From the NCBI GenBank assembly GCA_013911065.1, contig JACERV010000008.1, positions 85,172-149,171 of the forward strand: 64,000 nucleotides of DNA, given 5' to 3'. The stretch's first letter is position 1. The number at the start of each line of letters is the position of its first letter. The translations under genes and the position numbers were made by a program. This DNA comes from Ruminococcus sp. (GTDB taxonomy: Bacteria; Bacillota; Clostridia; Lachnospirales; Lachnospiraceae). A model generated the notes under the pieces. The model made no database searches and was not told the DNA's origin. It worked only from the letters and a program-made list of their open reading frames with translations. This document shows positions 25,740 through 34,577 of this stretch, in pieces.

Positions 25740-27068
25740 ATGAGTAAACCAGTAGTAGCGATTGTAGGAAGGCCGAATGTAGGAAAGTCCACATTATTCA
25801 ATGCACTGGCAGGTGAGATGATTTCAATCGTAAAGGATACCCCGGGCGTTACAAGAGACCGGATTTATGCCGATGTAAGTTGGCTGGACAAAGACTTTAC
25901 ATTGATTGATACAGGCGGTATTGAGCCGGACAGCAAGGACGTCATTCTTTCTCAGATGAGGGATCAGGCGCAGATTGCCATTGATACGGCGGATGTAATC
26001 ATCTTCCTTACAGATGTGAGGCAAGGGCTTGTGGATTCCGACTCCAAGGTGGCAGACATGCTGCGCAGGTCAGGGAAACCGGTTGTTCTTGTGGTAAATA
26101 AAGTGGATAGTTTTCATAAGTTTATGCCGGATGTATATGAATTTTATAATCTTGGAATTGGTGATCCGGTTCCGGTTTCGGCATCCTCCAGACTTGGAAT
26201 TGGAGATATGCTGGATGCAGTAACAGAACATTTCCCGGCAGGCTCCGGTGAAGAGGAAGAAGATGACAAGCCCCGGATTGCGATTGTGGGAAAACCAAAT
26301 GTAGGAAAATCTTCTATCGTTAACAAACTTCTGGGAGAGAACCGCGTCATTGTATCGGATGTGGCAGGGACGACCAGGGATGCCATTGATACGGAGATTA
26401 TTCATAATGGAAAAGAATATATTTTTATTGATACGGCAGGACTGCGCAGAAAAAGTAAGATTAAGGAAGAACTGGAGCGTTACAGTATTATTAGGACTGT
26501 AGCGGCAGTAGAGCGTGCAGATGTGGTGCTGATGGTCATTGATGCAGAAGAAGGCGTGACGGAGCAGGATGCGAAAATTGCCGGAATTGCACATGAGCGG
26601 GGCAAGGGTATTATAATTGTAGTAAACAAATGGGATGCCATTGAGAAAAATGATAAGACCATGAAGGAATATGAGAATAAAATCCGTCAGGTTTTGTCCT
26701 ACCTTCAATATGCGGAGATTATGTTTGTATCAGCAGTTACAGGACAGAGACTGCAGAAGCTTTATGATATGATTGATATAGTAATTGAGAATCAGACACT
26801 GCGTGTAGCAACCGGTGTGCTTAATGAGATTATGACAGAAGCAGTGGCCATGCAGCAGCCCCCGTCCGATAAGGGAAAACGGCTGAAGCTGTATTATATT
26901 ACACAGGTATCCGTAAAGCCGCCCACCTTTGTTATTTTTGTAAATGATAAAGAGCTGATGCATTTTTCTTATACCAGGTATTTGGAAAATAAGATCCGTG
27001 GGGCATTTGGGTTCCGGGGAACATCGCTGAAGTTTTTTATCCGGGAAAGAAAGGAAAAGGAGCAATAA
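25740..27068 (+). CDS. der: Ribosome-assembly GTPase Der (EngA)
   Basis: A 442-residue tandem GTPase for 50S subunit maturation. The first G domain has GRPNVGKST at about 9-17, DTGGI and NKVD; the second has GKPNVGKSS near 183, DTAGLRRKSK and NKWD; a KH-like domain closes the chain (about 355-442). The length is normal. AAGGTAACAGG lies before the ATG. It is 2 bp before plsY, indicating co-transcription. Confidence 0.97.
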   Translation: MSKPVVAIVGRPNVGKSTLFNALAGEMISIVKDTPGVTRDRIYADVSWLDKDFTLIDTGGIEPDSKDVILSQMRDQAQIAIDTADVIIFLTDVRQGLVDSDSKVADMLRRSGKPVVLVVNKVDSFHKFMPDVYEFYNLGIGDPVPVSASSRLGIGDMLDAVTEHFPAGSGEEEEDDKPRIAIVGKPNVGKSSIVNKLLGENRVIVSDVAGTTRDAIDTEIIHNGKEYIFIDTAGLRRKSKIKEELERYSIIRTVAAVERADVVLMVIDAEEGVTEQDAKIAGIAHERGKGIIIVVNKWDAIEKNDKTMKEYENKIRQVLSYLQYAEIMFVSAVTGQRLQKLYDMIDIVIENQTLRVATGVLNEIMTEAVAMQQPPSDKGKRLKLYYITQVSVKPPTFVIFVNDKELMHFSYTRYLENKIRGAFGFRGTSLKFFIRERKEKEQ

Positions 27069-27070
27069 CT

Positions 27071-27715
27071 ATGGAGCGTATAATCTGTCTTCTGATAGGG
27101 TATGCATTTGGTCTGCTGCAGACCGGATATGTTGTGGGAAAGATAAATCATATTGATATTAGAAAAGAAGGGAGCGGAAACGCCGGGTCCACGAATGCAG
27201 TTCGTGTGATGGGATGGAAAGCCGGAGGGCTGACCTTCGCAGGCGATGTGCTGAAATGTATGGCAGCAATTTTCATTGCGCGGTATTTGTACAGGGACAG
27301 TGATTTCCTCCCTCTATTGTCCATGTATGCAGGCATGGGTGCCACGCTGGGACACAATTTCCCGTTTTACCTTCGTTTTAAAGGCGGAAAGGGAATTGCC
27401 GTGTTGGCGGGACTTGTACTGTCTGCCGGATTGGTGATGGTACCGATTCCCCTGGCAGCATTTTTAATATCAGTGGCTTTCACAAGATATGTATCATTAG
27501 GCTCTTTACTTGCATCTTCTTTATTTTTTCTGGAGATACTTATATTCGGTGAGCTGGGAGGATTCCATATAGCTGCGGCTTACCGGTATGAACTTTACAT
27601 ACTAGTCCTGTTACTTACCATTCTGGCATGGTACAGGCATAAAGAAAATATCAAACGCCTTCTTGCAGGAACAGAAAATACATTTGGTTCAGGCAGGAAA
27701 AAGGCGGCGGAGTAA
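27071..27715 (+). CDS. plsY: Glycerol-3-phosphate acyltransferase PlsY
   Basis: A 214-residue integral membrane enzyme that transfers the acyl group of acyl-phosphate (from PlsX) to glycerol 3-phosphate. Marks are GSGNAGSTNAVRVMG near residues 35-50, GHNFPFYLRFKGGKGIA near 93-110 and roughly five hydrophobic segments. AAGGAAAAGGAG ribosome-site bases lie within the end of der. Its downstream 125 bp to gpsA carry a hairpin repeat. Confidence 0.95.
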   Translation: MERIICLLIGYAFGLLQTGYVVGKINHIDIRKEGSGNAGSTNAVRVMGWKAGGLTFAGDVLKCMAAIFIARYLYRDSDFLPLLSMYAGMGATLGHNFPFYLRFKGGKGIAVLAGLVLSAGLVMVPIPLAAFLISVAFTRYVSLGSLLASSLFFLEILIFGELGGFHIAAAYRYELYILVLLLTILAWYRHKENIKRLLAGTENTFGSGRKKAAE

Positions 27716-27821
27716 TCAAGGAAATATCCGTGTGACTAAGACGTGAAAATACCCCGCCTAAGTCCACAGGATGTACTTTGTCACTAAGGTCTGAAAACAC
27801 CAGGCCTAAGTGACATAAGCA
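27716..27821. repeat. Tandem hairpin repeat, copy 1 (two units)
   Basis: Two related units lie side by side between plsY and gpsA. Each forms an imperfect hairpin whose arms carry ACTAAG and CCTAAGT with a conserved A-A mismatch. The second unit (27779-27814) pairs over about 14 bp. The same sequence recurs at 43018-43074, where the left end matches unit 1 and the right end matches unit 2. No reading frame of its own and no T run is seen. Confidence 0.75.
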
Positions 27822-27839
27822 AGGTGAAGGAGGACGATT

Positions 27840-28865
27840 ATGGCGAATGTAGGTGTGCTGGGAGCTGGGAGCTGGGGAACTGCGCTTTCTGTTTTGCTTC
27901 ATGAAAATGGACATCAGGTTACAGTATGGTCTATTAATAAGGAAGAAGTGAAGATGCTCTCTGAAAAAAGGGAACATGAGTCAAAGCTGCCGGGAGTAAA
28001 ACTGCCGCCGGAGCTGGTTTTTACAAATGAAATGGAGGAGGCAATTACCGGAAAGGATTTTCTGGTGCTGGCCGTGCCGTCCCCTTTCACAAGGGAAACT
28101 GCAAAGAAGATGTGTCCTTATGTAAAAGAAGGTCAGATTATTGTAGACGTGGCAAAAGGGATTGAGGAAGCAACTTTGATGACTCTTTCCCAGCAAATAG
28201 AGCAGGAGATTCCCCAGGCAGATGTGGCCGTTTTGTCGGGACCAAGCCATGCGGAGGAAGTAGGAAAGAAGCTTCCCACCACTTGTGTTATTGGAGCGAA
28301 GACAAAAAAGACCGCTGAATATCTGCAGTCTATGTTTATCAGCCGTGTATTCCGTGTATATACAAGCCCGGATATTCTGGGAATAGAGCTGGGCGGTTCT
28401 TTGAAAAATGTGATTGCACTGGCCGCCGGAATTGCCGATGGACTGGGTTATGGTGATAATACAAAAGCTGCCCTGATAACCAGGGGAATTGCGGAAATTG
28501 CAAGACTTGGAGTTAAGATGGGCGGGAATATTGAGACATTTACCGGGCTGACCGGAATCGGAGATTTGATTGTTACCTGTGCCAGCGTACACAGCAGGAA
28601 CCGGAAGGCAGGATATCTCATGGGACAGGGCAGAACCATGGAGGAAGCCATGGAAGAGGTTAAGATGGTTGTGGAAGGTGTTTATTCTGCAAAAGCCGCT
28701 GCTAAGCTCGCTGAAAAATATAATGTTTCCATGCCGATTGTGGCTCAGGTCAATGAGGTTCTGTTTGAAGGAAAGAATCCGGCGGAGGCGGTAGATGAGC
28801 TTATGCTTCGTGAATTGAAGAGTGAGCATTCTGCACAGCCATGGGACGAGCCGAAAGCAACTTAG
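27840..28865 (+). CDS. gpsA: Glycerol-3-phosphate dehydrogenase [NAD(P)+]
   Basis: A 341-residue enzyme that reduces dihydroxyacetone phosphate to glycerol 3-phosphate for lipid synthesis. The N-terminal cofactor site is GAGSWGTALSVLL near residues 6-18; LAVPSPF near 77, VAKGIEE near 105, LSGPSHAEE near 137 and the substrate-binding GGSLKNVIALAAGIADG (catalytic Lys) near 188 follow. AAGGAGG precedes the ATG. It forms a lipid-related set with plsY and precedes spoIVA. Confidence 0.96.
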   Translation: MANVGVLGAGSWGTALSVLLHENGHQVTVWSINKEEVKMLSEKREHESKLPGVKLPPELVFTNEMEEAITGKDFLVLAVPSPFTRETAKKMCPYVKEGQIIVDVAKGIEEATLMTLSQQIEQEIPQADVAVLSGPSHAEEVGKKLPTTCVIGAKTKKTAEYLQSMFISRVFRVYTSPDILGIELGGSLKNVIALAAGIADGLGYGDNTKAALITRGIAEIARLGVKMGGNIETFTGLTGIGDLIVTCASVHSRNRKAGYLMGQGRTMEEAMEEVKMVVEGVYSAKAAAKLAEKYNVSMPIVAQVNEVLFEGKNPAEAVDELMLRELKSEHSAQPWDEPKAT

Positions 28866-28926
28866 TAAATCCGAGCGTTCGCGAAGGATGAACTTAGTGC
28901 GAGGCCGTTCCTTATAAAACAAAATT

Positions 28927-28955
28927 GCATAAACCCCCTTTTCTGTGCATACATT
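28927..28955 (+). promoter_or_regulatory. Sigma-E-type promoter of spoIVA
   Basis: A GCATAAA -35 (28927-28933) and a CATACATT -10 (28948-28955) with a 14-bp spacer match the known sigma-E consensus (CATACAnT at -10). It lies 29 bp before the spoIVA ATG. Confidence 0.65.
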
Positions 28956-28983
28956 GATATCAGCAGAACAAGGGGGTATTTCT

Positions 28984-30456
28984 ATGGATTCATTTCAGTT
29001 ATACAAAGACATGAAAGCAAGAACAAACGGTGAAATTTATATTGGAGTGGTCGGTCCTGTTCGGACAGGCAAGTCAACATTCATTAAAAGGCTTATGGAT
29101 TTGCTTGTGCTTCCCAATATGACAGATGAACATGCAAAAGAGAGAACGAAGGATGAATTGCCGCAGTCTGCATCCGGCACAACCATTATGACAACAGAAC
29201 CCAAATTTGTTCCAAAGGAAGCTGCATCCATAAAGTTATCCGATGACGTAGAAGTAAAAATACGTTTGATTGATTGTGTAGGCTACATGGTGGAGGGGGC
29301 ATCCGGCCATATTGAAAATGATGCGGAGCGCCAGGTAAAAACACCCTGGTTTGAGTATGAAATTCCATTTACGAAAGCAGCAGCTATCGGAACCCAGAAG
29401 GTCATCCATGACCATGCTACCATTGGCATTGTGATAACTACTGACGGAAGTATCGGAGATTTGCCCAGGGAAAATTACATAGCAGCCGAAGAGAAAACAA
29501 TTAAAGAACTGCAGTCTATCGGCAAGCCTTTCATCGTTCTTTTGAATACGCAGAAACCTTACACAGAGGATTCAAAGGCGTTGAAAGAGGACATGGAAAC
29601 GAAATATGGGGTATCTGTACTGCCGGTGAACTGTGAACAGCTCAGAACAGAGGATATCCACAATATCATGCGGCAGGTACTGTATGAGTTCCCGATAGCG
29701 GAAGTGGAATTCTATATTCCCAAATGGGTGGAAATGTTGTCAAGAGATCACCGGATTAAGGTGGATTTGCTGCAAAATGTGAAAGCAATTATGGGAGAAA
29801 TGAAAGATATACGCAGTACCGCTAATAAGTCACCGCAGATAGAAAGTCCTTACATAGAAAAGGTCAACGTAGAAAAAATTGAGATGGATACCGGCAGAGT
29901 CAAAATTAGAATTGAACTTGCCGGGCAATTTTATTATGAGGTGCTGAGTGAACTGACAGGTACAGATATCAATGGAGAATATGAACTGATTTCTGCCATG
30001 AAGGAATTGGCTGCCATGAAACAAGAATATACCCAGATAAAAGATGCATTTGCCGATGTGAAAATGAAAGGATACGGTATGGTAAGCCCGAAGAGAGAGG
30101 AAATAGCAATGGACGAACCTCAGATAATCAAACAGGGCAATAAATATGGAGTGAAAATCCGTTCCGAGGCACCATCTATCCATATGATACGGGCAAATAT
30201 TGAGACAGAGATAGCGCCTATTGTAGGAAATGAAAAACAGGCCCAGGATCTGGTGGAGTATATTAAGACGGAAAGCGAAACTCCAGAAGGCGTATGGGGA
30301 ACCAATATATTCGGCAAATCCATTGAGGAACTGGTAATGGATGGAATGAGGAACAAGCTGACGATGATTAATGATGAAAGTCAGGTGAAGCTGCAGGATA
30401 CTATGCAGAAGATTGTAAATGACAGCAATGGAGGGCTGGTCTGCATTATTATTTAA
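28984..30456 (+). CDS. spoIVA: Stage IV sporulation protein A
   Basis: A 490-residue spore-coat morphogenetic ATPase that forms the basement layer of the coat on the forespore. Walker A GPVRTGKST is near residue 24, followed by QSASGTTIMTTEPKF and the long conserved C-terminal half; the end DSNGGLVCIII matches the family C-terminus. ATG 28984 is chosen by the AGGGGGT site and the family N-terminus MDSFQLYKDM. It is monocistronic: a sigma-E promoter upstream and a terminator downstream. Its presence shows that the organism is a spore-former or descends from one. Confidence 0.96.
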   Translation: MDSFQLYKDMKARTNGEIYIGVVGPVRTGKSTFIKRLMDLLVLPNMTDEHAKERTKDELPQSASGTTIMTTEPKFVPKEAASIKLSDDVEVKIRLIDCVGYMVEGASGHIENDAERQVKTPWFEYEIPFTKAAAIGTQKVIHDHATIGIVITTDGSIGDLPRENYIAAEEKTIKELQSIGKPFIVLLNTQKPYTEDSKALKEDMETKYGVSVLPVNCEQLRTEDIHNIMRQVLYEFPIAEVEFYIPKWVEMLSRDHRIKVDLLQNVKAIMGEMKDIRSTANKSPQIESPYIEKVNVEKIEMDTGRVKIRIELAGQFYYEVLSELTGTDINGEYELISAMKELAAMKQEYTQIKDAFADVKMKGYGMVSPKREEIAMDEPQIIKQGNKYGVKIRSEAPSIHMIRANIETEIAPIVGNEKQAQDLVEYIKTESETPEGVWGTNIFGKSIEELVMDGMRNKLTMINDESQVKLQDTMQKIVNDSNGGLVCIII

Positions 30457-30472
30457 GTATATGAAAAGACCC

Positions 30473-30506
30473 GGAGCATTGAGTGATTCGTTCAGTGCTC
30501 CTTTTG
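30473..30506 (+). terminator. Intrinsic terminator after spoIVA
   Basis: GGAGCATTGA pairs with TCAGTGCTCC (one wobble) around a short loop, then TTTTGCATTTG. Confidence 0.65.
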
Positions 30507-30529
30507 CATTTGTGTTTTCCAAATTGCCC

Positions 30530-30558
30530 TTGTGGGTTCACCGGTTACAAGGTATAAT
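30530..30558 (+). promoter_or_regulatory. Promoter of the purine phosphorylase gene
   Basis: TTGTGG (30530-30535) and TATAAT (30553-30558) are 17 bp apart, 42 bp before the ATG at 30601. Confidence 0.6.
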
Positions 30559-30600
30559 ATTTCACAGGTATACTTTAATATGATATCGAGGAGAAATAAA

Positions 30601-31422
30601 ATGAGCAAACAATATGAAAAATTAGCAAAATGTTATGAATATTATCAGTCTGTAACAGATTTTAAACCCCGCGTAGGTCTGATTCTTGGTTCAGGGCTGG
30701 GAAATTATGCAAGAAATATGAAAGTGGAATGTGAGATTCCATATGGTGATATCCCAGGTTTTCCGGTTTCTACTGTAGAAGGACATGACGGCAGGTTTCT
30801 GCTGGGTTACATTGGCGGAGTTCCTGTATCTGTAATGAAAGGACGCGTACATTACTATGAAGGCTACTCAATTGAAGACGTGGTGCTTCCAATCAGGCTG
30901 ATGAAACTGATGGGAATTGAAACTTTGTTCCTTACAAATGCATCAGGCGGCATCAACAGAGAGTTTCAGGTAGGAGACTTCATGATGATTACGGACCAGA
31001 TATCTAATTTTGTACCTTCCCCGCTGATTGGAGAAAATGTGGCAGAGTTGGGGACACGTTTCCCGGATATGACGCATATTTATGATGTGGAATGGATGGG
31101 ATTAATCCGTACTGTGGCGAAGGAGGAAAGTATTTCCCTCAAGGAAGGTGTTTATGTACAGACAACAGGTCCTAATTTTGAAAGTCCAGCTGAAATCAGG
31201 ATGTTCGATATAGTGGGGGCTGATGCTGTAGGAATGAGCACTGCCTGCGAGGCTATTGCAGCCCACCACGGAGGTGTGCGGGTATGTGGAATTTCCTGTA
31301 TCTCAAATATGGCCTGCGGTATCACAGGAGAGGAACTCAGCCATTTGGATGTACAGGCTGTGGCAGATAAAAGGGCGGAGGAGTTTGAACGCCTGGTGAC
31401 ACGGATTATTGAGAAGATGTAA
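30601..31422 (+). CDS. Purine-nucleoside phosphorylase, trimeric (PunA) type
   Basis: A 273-residue enzyme that cleaves inosine and guanosine with phosphate for purine salvage. Marks are LGSGLGNYA (phosphate loop) near residue 32, GRVHYYEGYS near 80, NASGGINREF near 112, and VGMSTACEAIAAHHGG near 210. ATG 30601 has GAGGAG just upstream; earlier in-frame codons overlap the promoter. It is followed after 25 bp by an MTA/SAH deaminase gene, so both belong to purine salvage. Confidence 0.92.
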   Translation: MSKQYEKLAKCYEYYQSVTDFKPRVGLILGSGLGNYARNMKVECEIPYGDIPGFPVSTVEGHDGRFLLGYIGGVPVSVMKGRVHYYEGYSIEDVVLPIRLMKLMGIETLFLTNASGGINREFQVGDFMMITDQISNFVPSPLIGENVAELGTRFPDMTHIYDVEWMGLIRTVAKEESISLKEGVYVQTTGPNFESPAEIRMFDIVGADAVGMSTACEAIAAHHGGVRVCGISCISNMACGITGEELSHLDVQAVADKRAEEFERLVTRIIEKM

Positions 31423-31447
31423 AAAAGACAGAAGAAAGGAAACGAAG

Positions 31448-32725
31448 ATGAACATTCGAATTTATAACGTAAGAATCCTGACCATGGAAGCGGGAAAAGG
31501 AATTTTCCGGGGCGAGGTCTGGATAAAAGGTGACACCATTGTTTATGCGGGACCTGCTGTACCAAATGCAGAGGAAGCGTGGGACCAGGAAATAGACGGA
31601 CAGGAAAATCTTCTGATGCCAGGATTTAAAAATGCTCACACCCATTCTGCCATGACATTTCTGCGTTCCCATGCAGACGATATGAAGCTGGACGAATGGC
31701 TGCATACAAGAGTATTTCCTGCAGAAGCCAAGCTGACGGGAGAAGATCTCTACTGGCTGAACAAGCTGGCAATCATGGAATACCTGACAAGCGGCGTTAC
31801 CTCTGTTTTTGATATGTATTTTAACAAACCTGTGATAGAACGGGTTGCAGTGGAAACTGGATTCCGAACAGTGATATGCGAGAGCATCAACAACTTTGGG
31901 GGGACACTGGAAGAAGTGGAAGCAGATTATAAACGCTACAGCCAGGACCCGGACAAGCTGATATCCTATCAGCTGGGATTTCATGCGGAATACACGACAA
32001 GCAGAGAACTGATGGAAGGACTGGCAGCGCTATCCAGGAAGTACCAGATTCCGGTCTATGTACATTGTTCCGAGACTAAAAAAGAAGTAGAGGACTGCCG
32101 GAGCCGGACAGGTATGACACCAATTGCCTATATGGATTCCTTGGGGATGTTTGCCCATGGAGGCGGCCTGTTCCACGGTGTGCACCTGGATGAAGCAGAT
32201 TTTGGCATTGTAAAAGAAAGAGGGCTTTACATCATAACGAATCCGGCTTCCAACCTGAAACTGGCAAGCGGTATTGCCCCTGTAAAACGGTATCTGGATA
32301 TGGGAATTCCTGTAGCTATCGGGACAGACGGTCCGGCAAGCAACAATTGCCTGGATATGTTCCGGGAGATGTTTTTGGCAACTGGATTGCAGAAAGTAAT
32401 CTGCGATGATCCGGAAGCAGTGCCGGCTATGGAAGTGCTGAAAATGGCAACAGTAGTGGGAGCACACGCAATGGGGCTGCCGGAATGTGACACAATAGCA
32501 GAAGGCAAGAAAGCCGATATGATATTAATCGACTTACAGCAGCCAAATATGCAGCCCATCCAGAATATAGAAAAGAACCTGGTGTACAGCGGCAGCAAGC
32601 AAAATGTAAAAATGACCATGGTAGGAGGGAAAGTCCTCTACCAGGACGGAAATTATTACCTGGGTTCTTCAAAAGAAGAAATATTTGCGAAAGCAAATGA
32701 ATCAGCGAGGCGCATTTTAGGATAA
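31448..32725 (+). CDS. mtaD: Amidohydrolase, probable 5'-methylthioadenosine/S-adenosylhomocysteine deaminase
   Basis: A 425-residue metal-dependent deaminase of the TrzF/MtaD branch. Metal ligands are in KNAHTHSAMTFLR near residues 60-73, HCSETKKE near 203, and the late GTDGPASNNCLDMF near 292 with its catalytic Asp. ATG 31448 follows GAAAGGAAACG. Being next to a purine-nucleoside phosphorylase it probably converts adenosine-type nucleosides to inosine-type ones for phosphorolysis. Specificity within the family (MTA, SAH, adenosine, guanine) is not certain. Confidence 0.85.
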   Translation: MNIRIYNVRILTMEAGKGIFRGEVWIKGDTIVYAGPAVPNAEEAWDQEIDGQENLLMPGFKNAHTHSAMTFLRSHADDMKLDEWLHTRVFPAEAKLTGEDLYWLNKLAIMEYLTSGVTSVFDMYFNKPVIERVAVETGFRTVICESINNFGGTLEEVEADYKRYSQDPDKLISYQLGFHAEYTTSRELMEGLAALSRKYQIPVYVHCSETKKEVEDCRSRTGMTPIAYMDSLGMFAHGGGLFHGVHLDEADFGIVKERGLYIITNPASNLKLASGIAPVKRYLDMGIPVAIGTDGPASNNCLDMFREMFLATGLQKVICDDPEAVPAMEVLKMATVVGAHAMGLPECDTIAEGKKADMILIDLQQPNMQPIQNIEKNLVYSGSKQNVKMTMVGGKVLYQDGNYYLGSSKEEIFAKANESARRILG

Positions 32726-32777
32726 CCTTGAAATTGTTTTTGAAACTTTCAGAATAGTCTGAAAATGGACAGCAAAA

Positions 32778-32815
32778 GGGACAGTCCCTTTTGAAGAGGG
32801 ACTGTCCCCTTTGGA
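32778..32815 (+). terminator. Intrinsic terminator after the deaminase
   Basis: GGGACAGTCCCT (32778-32789) pairs with AGGGACTGTCCC (32797-32808), then a CTTTTGGACTTTT tail. Each arm is itself nearly palindromic. Confidence 0.75.
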
Positions 32816-32842
32816 CTTTTGCAGAGAAGGGAGTACTATAGG

Positions 32843-33307
32843 GTGAAAGCGGCAATATTTACGTTAGATACGGGTTTATATAGAGCAAGGAAAGAAAGTA
32901 CAGCGGCATCTGCTCTGAAACGGATGCTGGAGCAGGTGGGATTTGAAGTGAAAGCAGCGGGGGTTCTGCCGGAGGATAAGAAGGTATTATCGGCGGTGCT
33001 GCAGAGGCTGGCAGATACGGAAGCGGTGGATTTGATTCTGACTACCGGTGGTGTAGGTATCCAAAAAAGGGACTGCGCTCCGGATGTTGTAGAAGAGATT
33101 TCGGACAGGCTTCTGCCAGGTATTCCGGAAGCGGTGAGGGCTTATAATATCCGTCACACGAAAAAAGCTATTTTGGACCGTTCAGCGGCAGGAATCAGGA
33201 ACCATACTTTGATGGTGAATCTTCCCGAGAGCGCGAAAGCTGCCAAGGAAAGTCTGGAATATATTTTACCTGAATTAGTTTATGTAGTGGAGAAGGTGAG
33301 TGCATGA
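32843..33307 (+). CDS. MogA/MoaB-family molybdopterin-binding protein
   Basis: A 154-residue protein of the MoCF-biosynthesis fold. The diagnostic loop LILTTGGVGIQKRDCAPDVV near residues 63-82 and the closing PGIPEAVRAY match MogA/MoaB/CinA-type domains that bind molybdopterin. The start is GTG 32843, after GAAGGGAG; an earlier TTG falls in the terminator tail. No other molybdenum-cofactor gene is here, so a role in cofactor synthesis is not assured. Its stop overlaps the MBL-fold gene start (33304). Confidence 0.75.
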   Translation: MKAAIFTLDTGLYRARKESTAASALKRMLEQVGFEVKAAGVLPEDKKVLSAVLQRLADTEAVDLILTTGGVGIQKRDCAPDVVEEISDRLLPGIPEAVRAYNIRHTKKAILDRSAAGIRNHTLMVNLPESAKAAKESLEYILPELVYVVEKVSA

Positions 33308-34038
33308 TGCGTATTACTTATTTGAGTCACAGTGGATTTCTTGTGGAGTTGGAAAAGGCATATTTTTTGTTTGATTTCTATAAAGGGGAGCTGCCTGAAC
33401 TGGACGATGGGAAGAACTTTTTTGTTTTTGTCAGCCATGCTCATTATGACCATTATAGAAGGGATATCTTTGAATTAAGAGAACGCATACCTGGAACCTG
33501 CTTTGTGCTTTCTGATGATATAAAAGCAGAGGAAGAAGAAAATGTTATTTATATGGGAGCAAATGAAGAAAAATATGTAAACGGCTGTAAAATCCGTACC
33601 CTTCGCTCTACGGATGAGGGCGTGGCATTTTTGGTGCAGTATGATGGATATGTCATTTATCACGCCGGAGATCTGAACTGGTGGCACTGGGAAGAGGAGA
33701 GCGAGGTCTACAACACGATGATGCGGCGTAATTACCAGCATGAAATTAATAAGCTGAATGGTGTGAAGATTGATGTTGCATTTGTGCCGGTAGATCCGCG
33801 CCTGGGTGAACAATACTGCTGGGGGCTGGACTGTTTTATGAAGCGTACGGACACCCAGATGGTATTCCCAATGCATTTCTGGGAAAACTATGGAATTTTT
33901 GACAGGCTGGCTCTGGAAAGCTGCACAAAAGAATATGCGGATAAAATCCAGCATATTACTGGAGACGGACAAGTGTTCGAAGTGGAGAAGCAGGCAAAGA
34001 AATCCTTTGCCGAGAGTGTCAGGGAAGTGATGGAATAA
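33304..34038 (+). CDS. MBL-fold metallo-hydrolase
   Basis: A 244-residue beta-lactamase-fold protein. The metal motif is VSHAHYDHYRRD near residues 47-58, with further ligands in HAGDLNWWHWEEE near 120 and PMHFWE near 190. This branch resembles UlaG-like or tRNase-Z-like hydrolases, but the substrate is not known. It overlaps the MogA-like gene by 4 bp, so they are translationally coupled. A two-codon ATG ATG start is present; either may be used. Confidence 0.85.
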   Translation: MMRITYLSHSGFLVELEKAYFLFDFYKGELPELDDGKNFFVFVSHAHYDHYRRDIFELRERIPGTCFVLSDDIKAEEEENVIYMGANEEKYVNGCKIRTLRSTDEGVAFLVQYDGYVIYHAGDLNWWHWEEESEVYNTMMRRNYQHEINKLNGVKIDVAFVPVDPRLGEQYCWGLDCFMKRTDTQMVFPMHFWENYGIFDRLALESCTKEYADKIQHITGDGQVFEVEKQAKKSFAESVREVME

Positions 34039-34094
34039 GGGACTTCTTAGACTTGATGTAACAGAATATGGCAGAAGTGGGGAGATATAAGATC

Positions 34095-34574
34095 ATGCAT
34101 GTAAAATTATATACAGACGGAGCTGCCCGGGGAAACCCGGACGGACCGGGAGGTTATGGAACTGTACTGGAGTATGTGGATACAAAAGGTATCCTGCATA
34201 CCAAAGAACTGTCACAGGGGTATGTGAAGACTACAAATAACCGGATGGAGCTGATGGCTGTAATTGCGGGGCTGGAGGCACTGAACCGCCCCTGTACGGT
34301 GGAAGTCTATTCAGATTCAAAATATGTGGTGGATGCATTTAACCAGCACTGGGTTGACGGCTGGCTAAAAAAAGGATGGAAACGCGGTAAGAATGAGCCT
34401 GTAAAGAATGTAGATTTATGGAAGAGGCTTCTAAAGGCAAAAGCACAGCACAATGTTACATTCCATTGGGTAAAGGGGCATGACGGACACCTTCAGAATG
34501 AGAGGTGTGATGAGCTGGCCACCACGGCAGCGGACGGAAGCGATTTAATTGTGGATGAAGGACTGGTGCAATAA
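34095..34574 (+). CDS. rnhA: Ribonuclease HI
   Basis: A 159-residue enzyme that removes RNA from RNA-DNA hybrids. The catalytic acids are in LYTDGAARGNPDGPGGYG (Asp near 7), NRMELMAVIAGLEAL (Glu near 47), VYSDSKYVVDAF (Asp near 70) and NERCDELA (Asp near 136); the HWVKGHDGH segment is the handle-like part. ATG 34095 is chosen because GGGGAG lies upstream; an ATG at 34068 has no ribosome site. It sits 3 bp before the TraX-like gene. Confidence 0.94.
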   Translation: MHVKLYTDGAARGNPDGPGGYGTVLEYVDTKGILHTKELSQGYVKTTNNRMELMAVIAGLEALNRPCTVEVYSDSKYVVDAFNQHWVDGWLKKGWKRGKNEPVKNVDLWKRLLKAKAQHNVTFHWVKGHDGHLQNERCDELATTAADGSDLIVDEGLVQ

Positions 34575-34577
34575 TTT

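Noticed and set aside
28933..28977. ACCCCCTT/AAGGGGGT inverted repeat over the spoIVA ribosome site
   Set aside because: With the predicted sigma-E start near 28962 the left arm would not be in the mRNA, so sequestration is unlikely.
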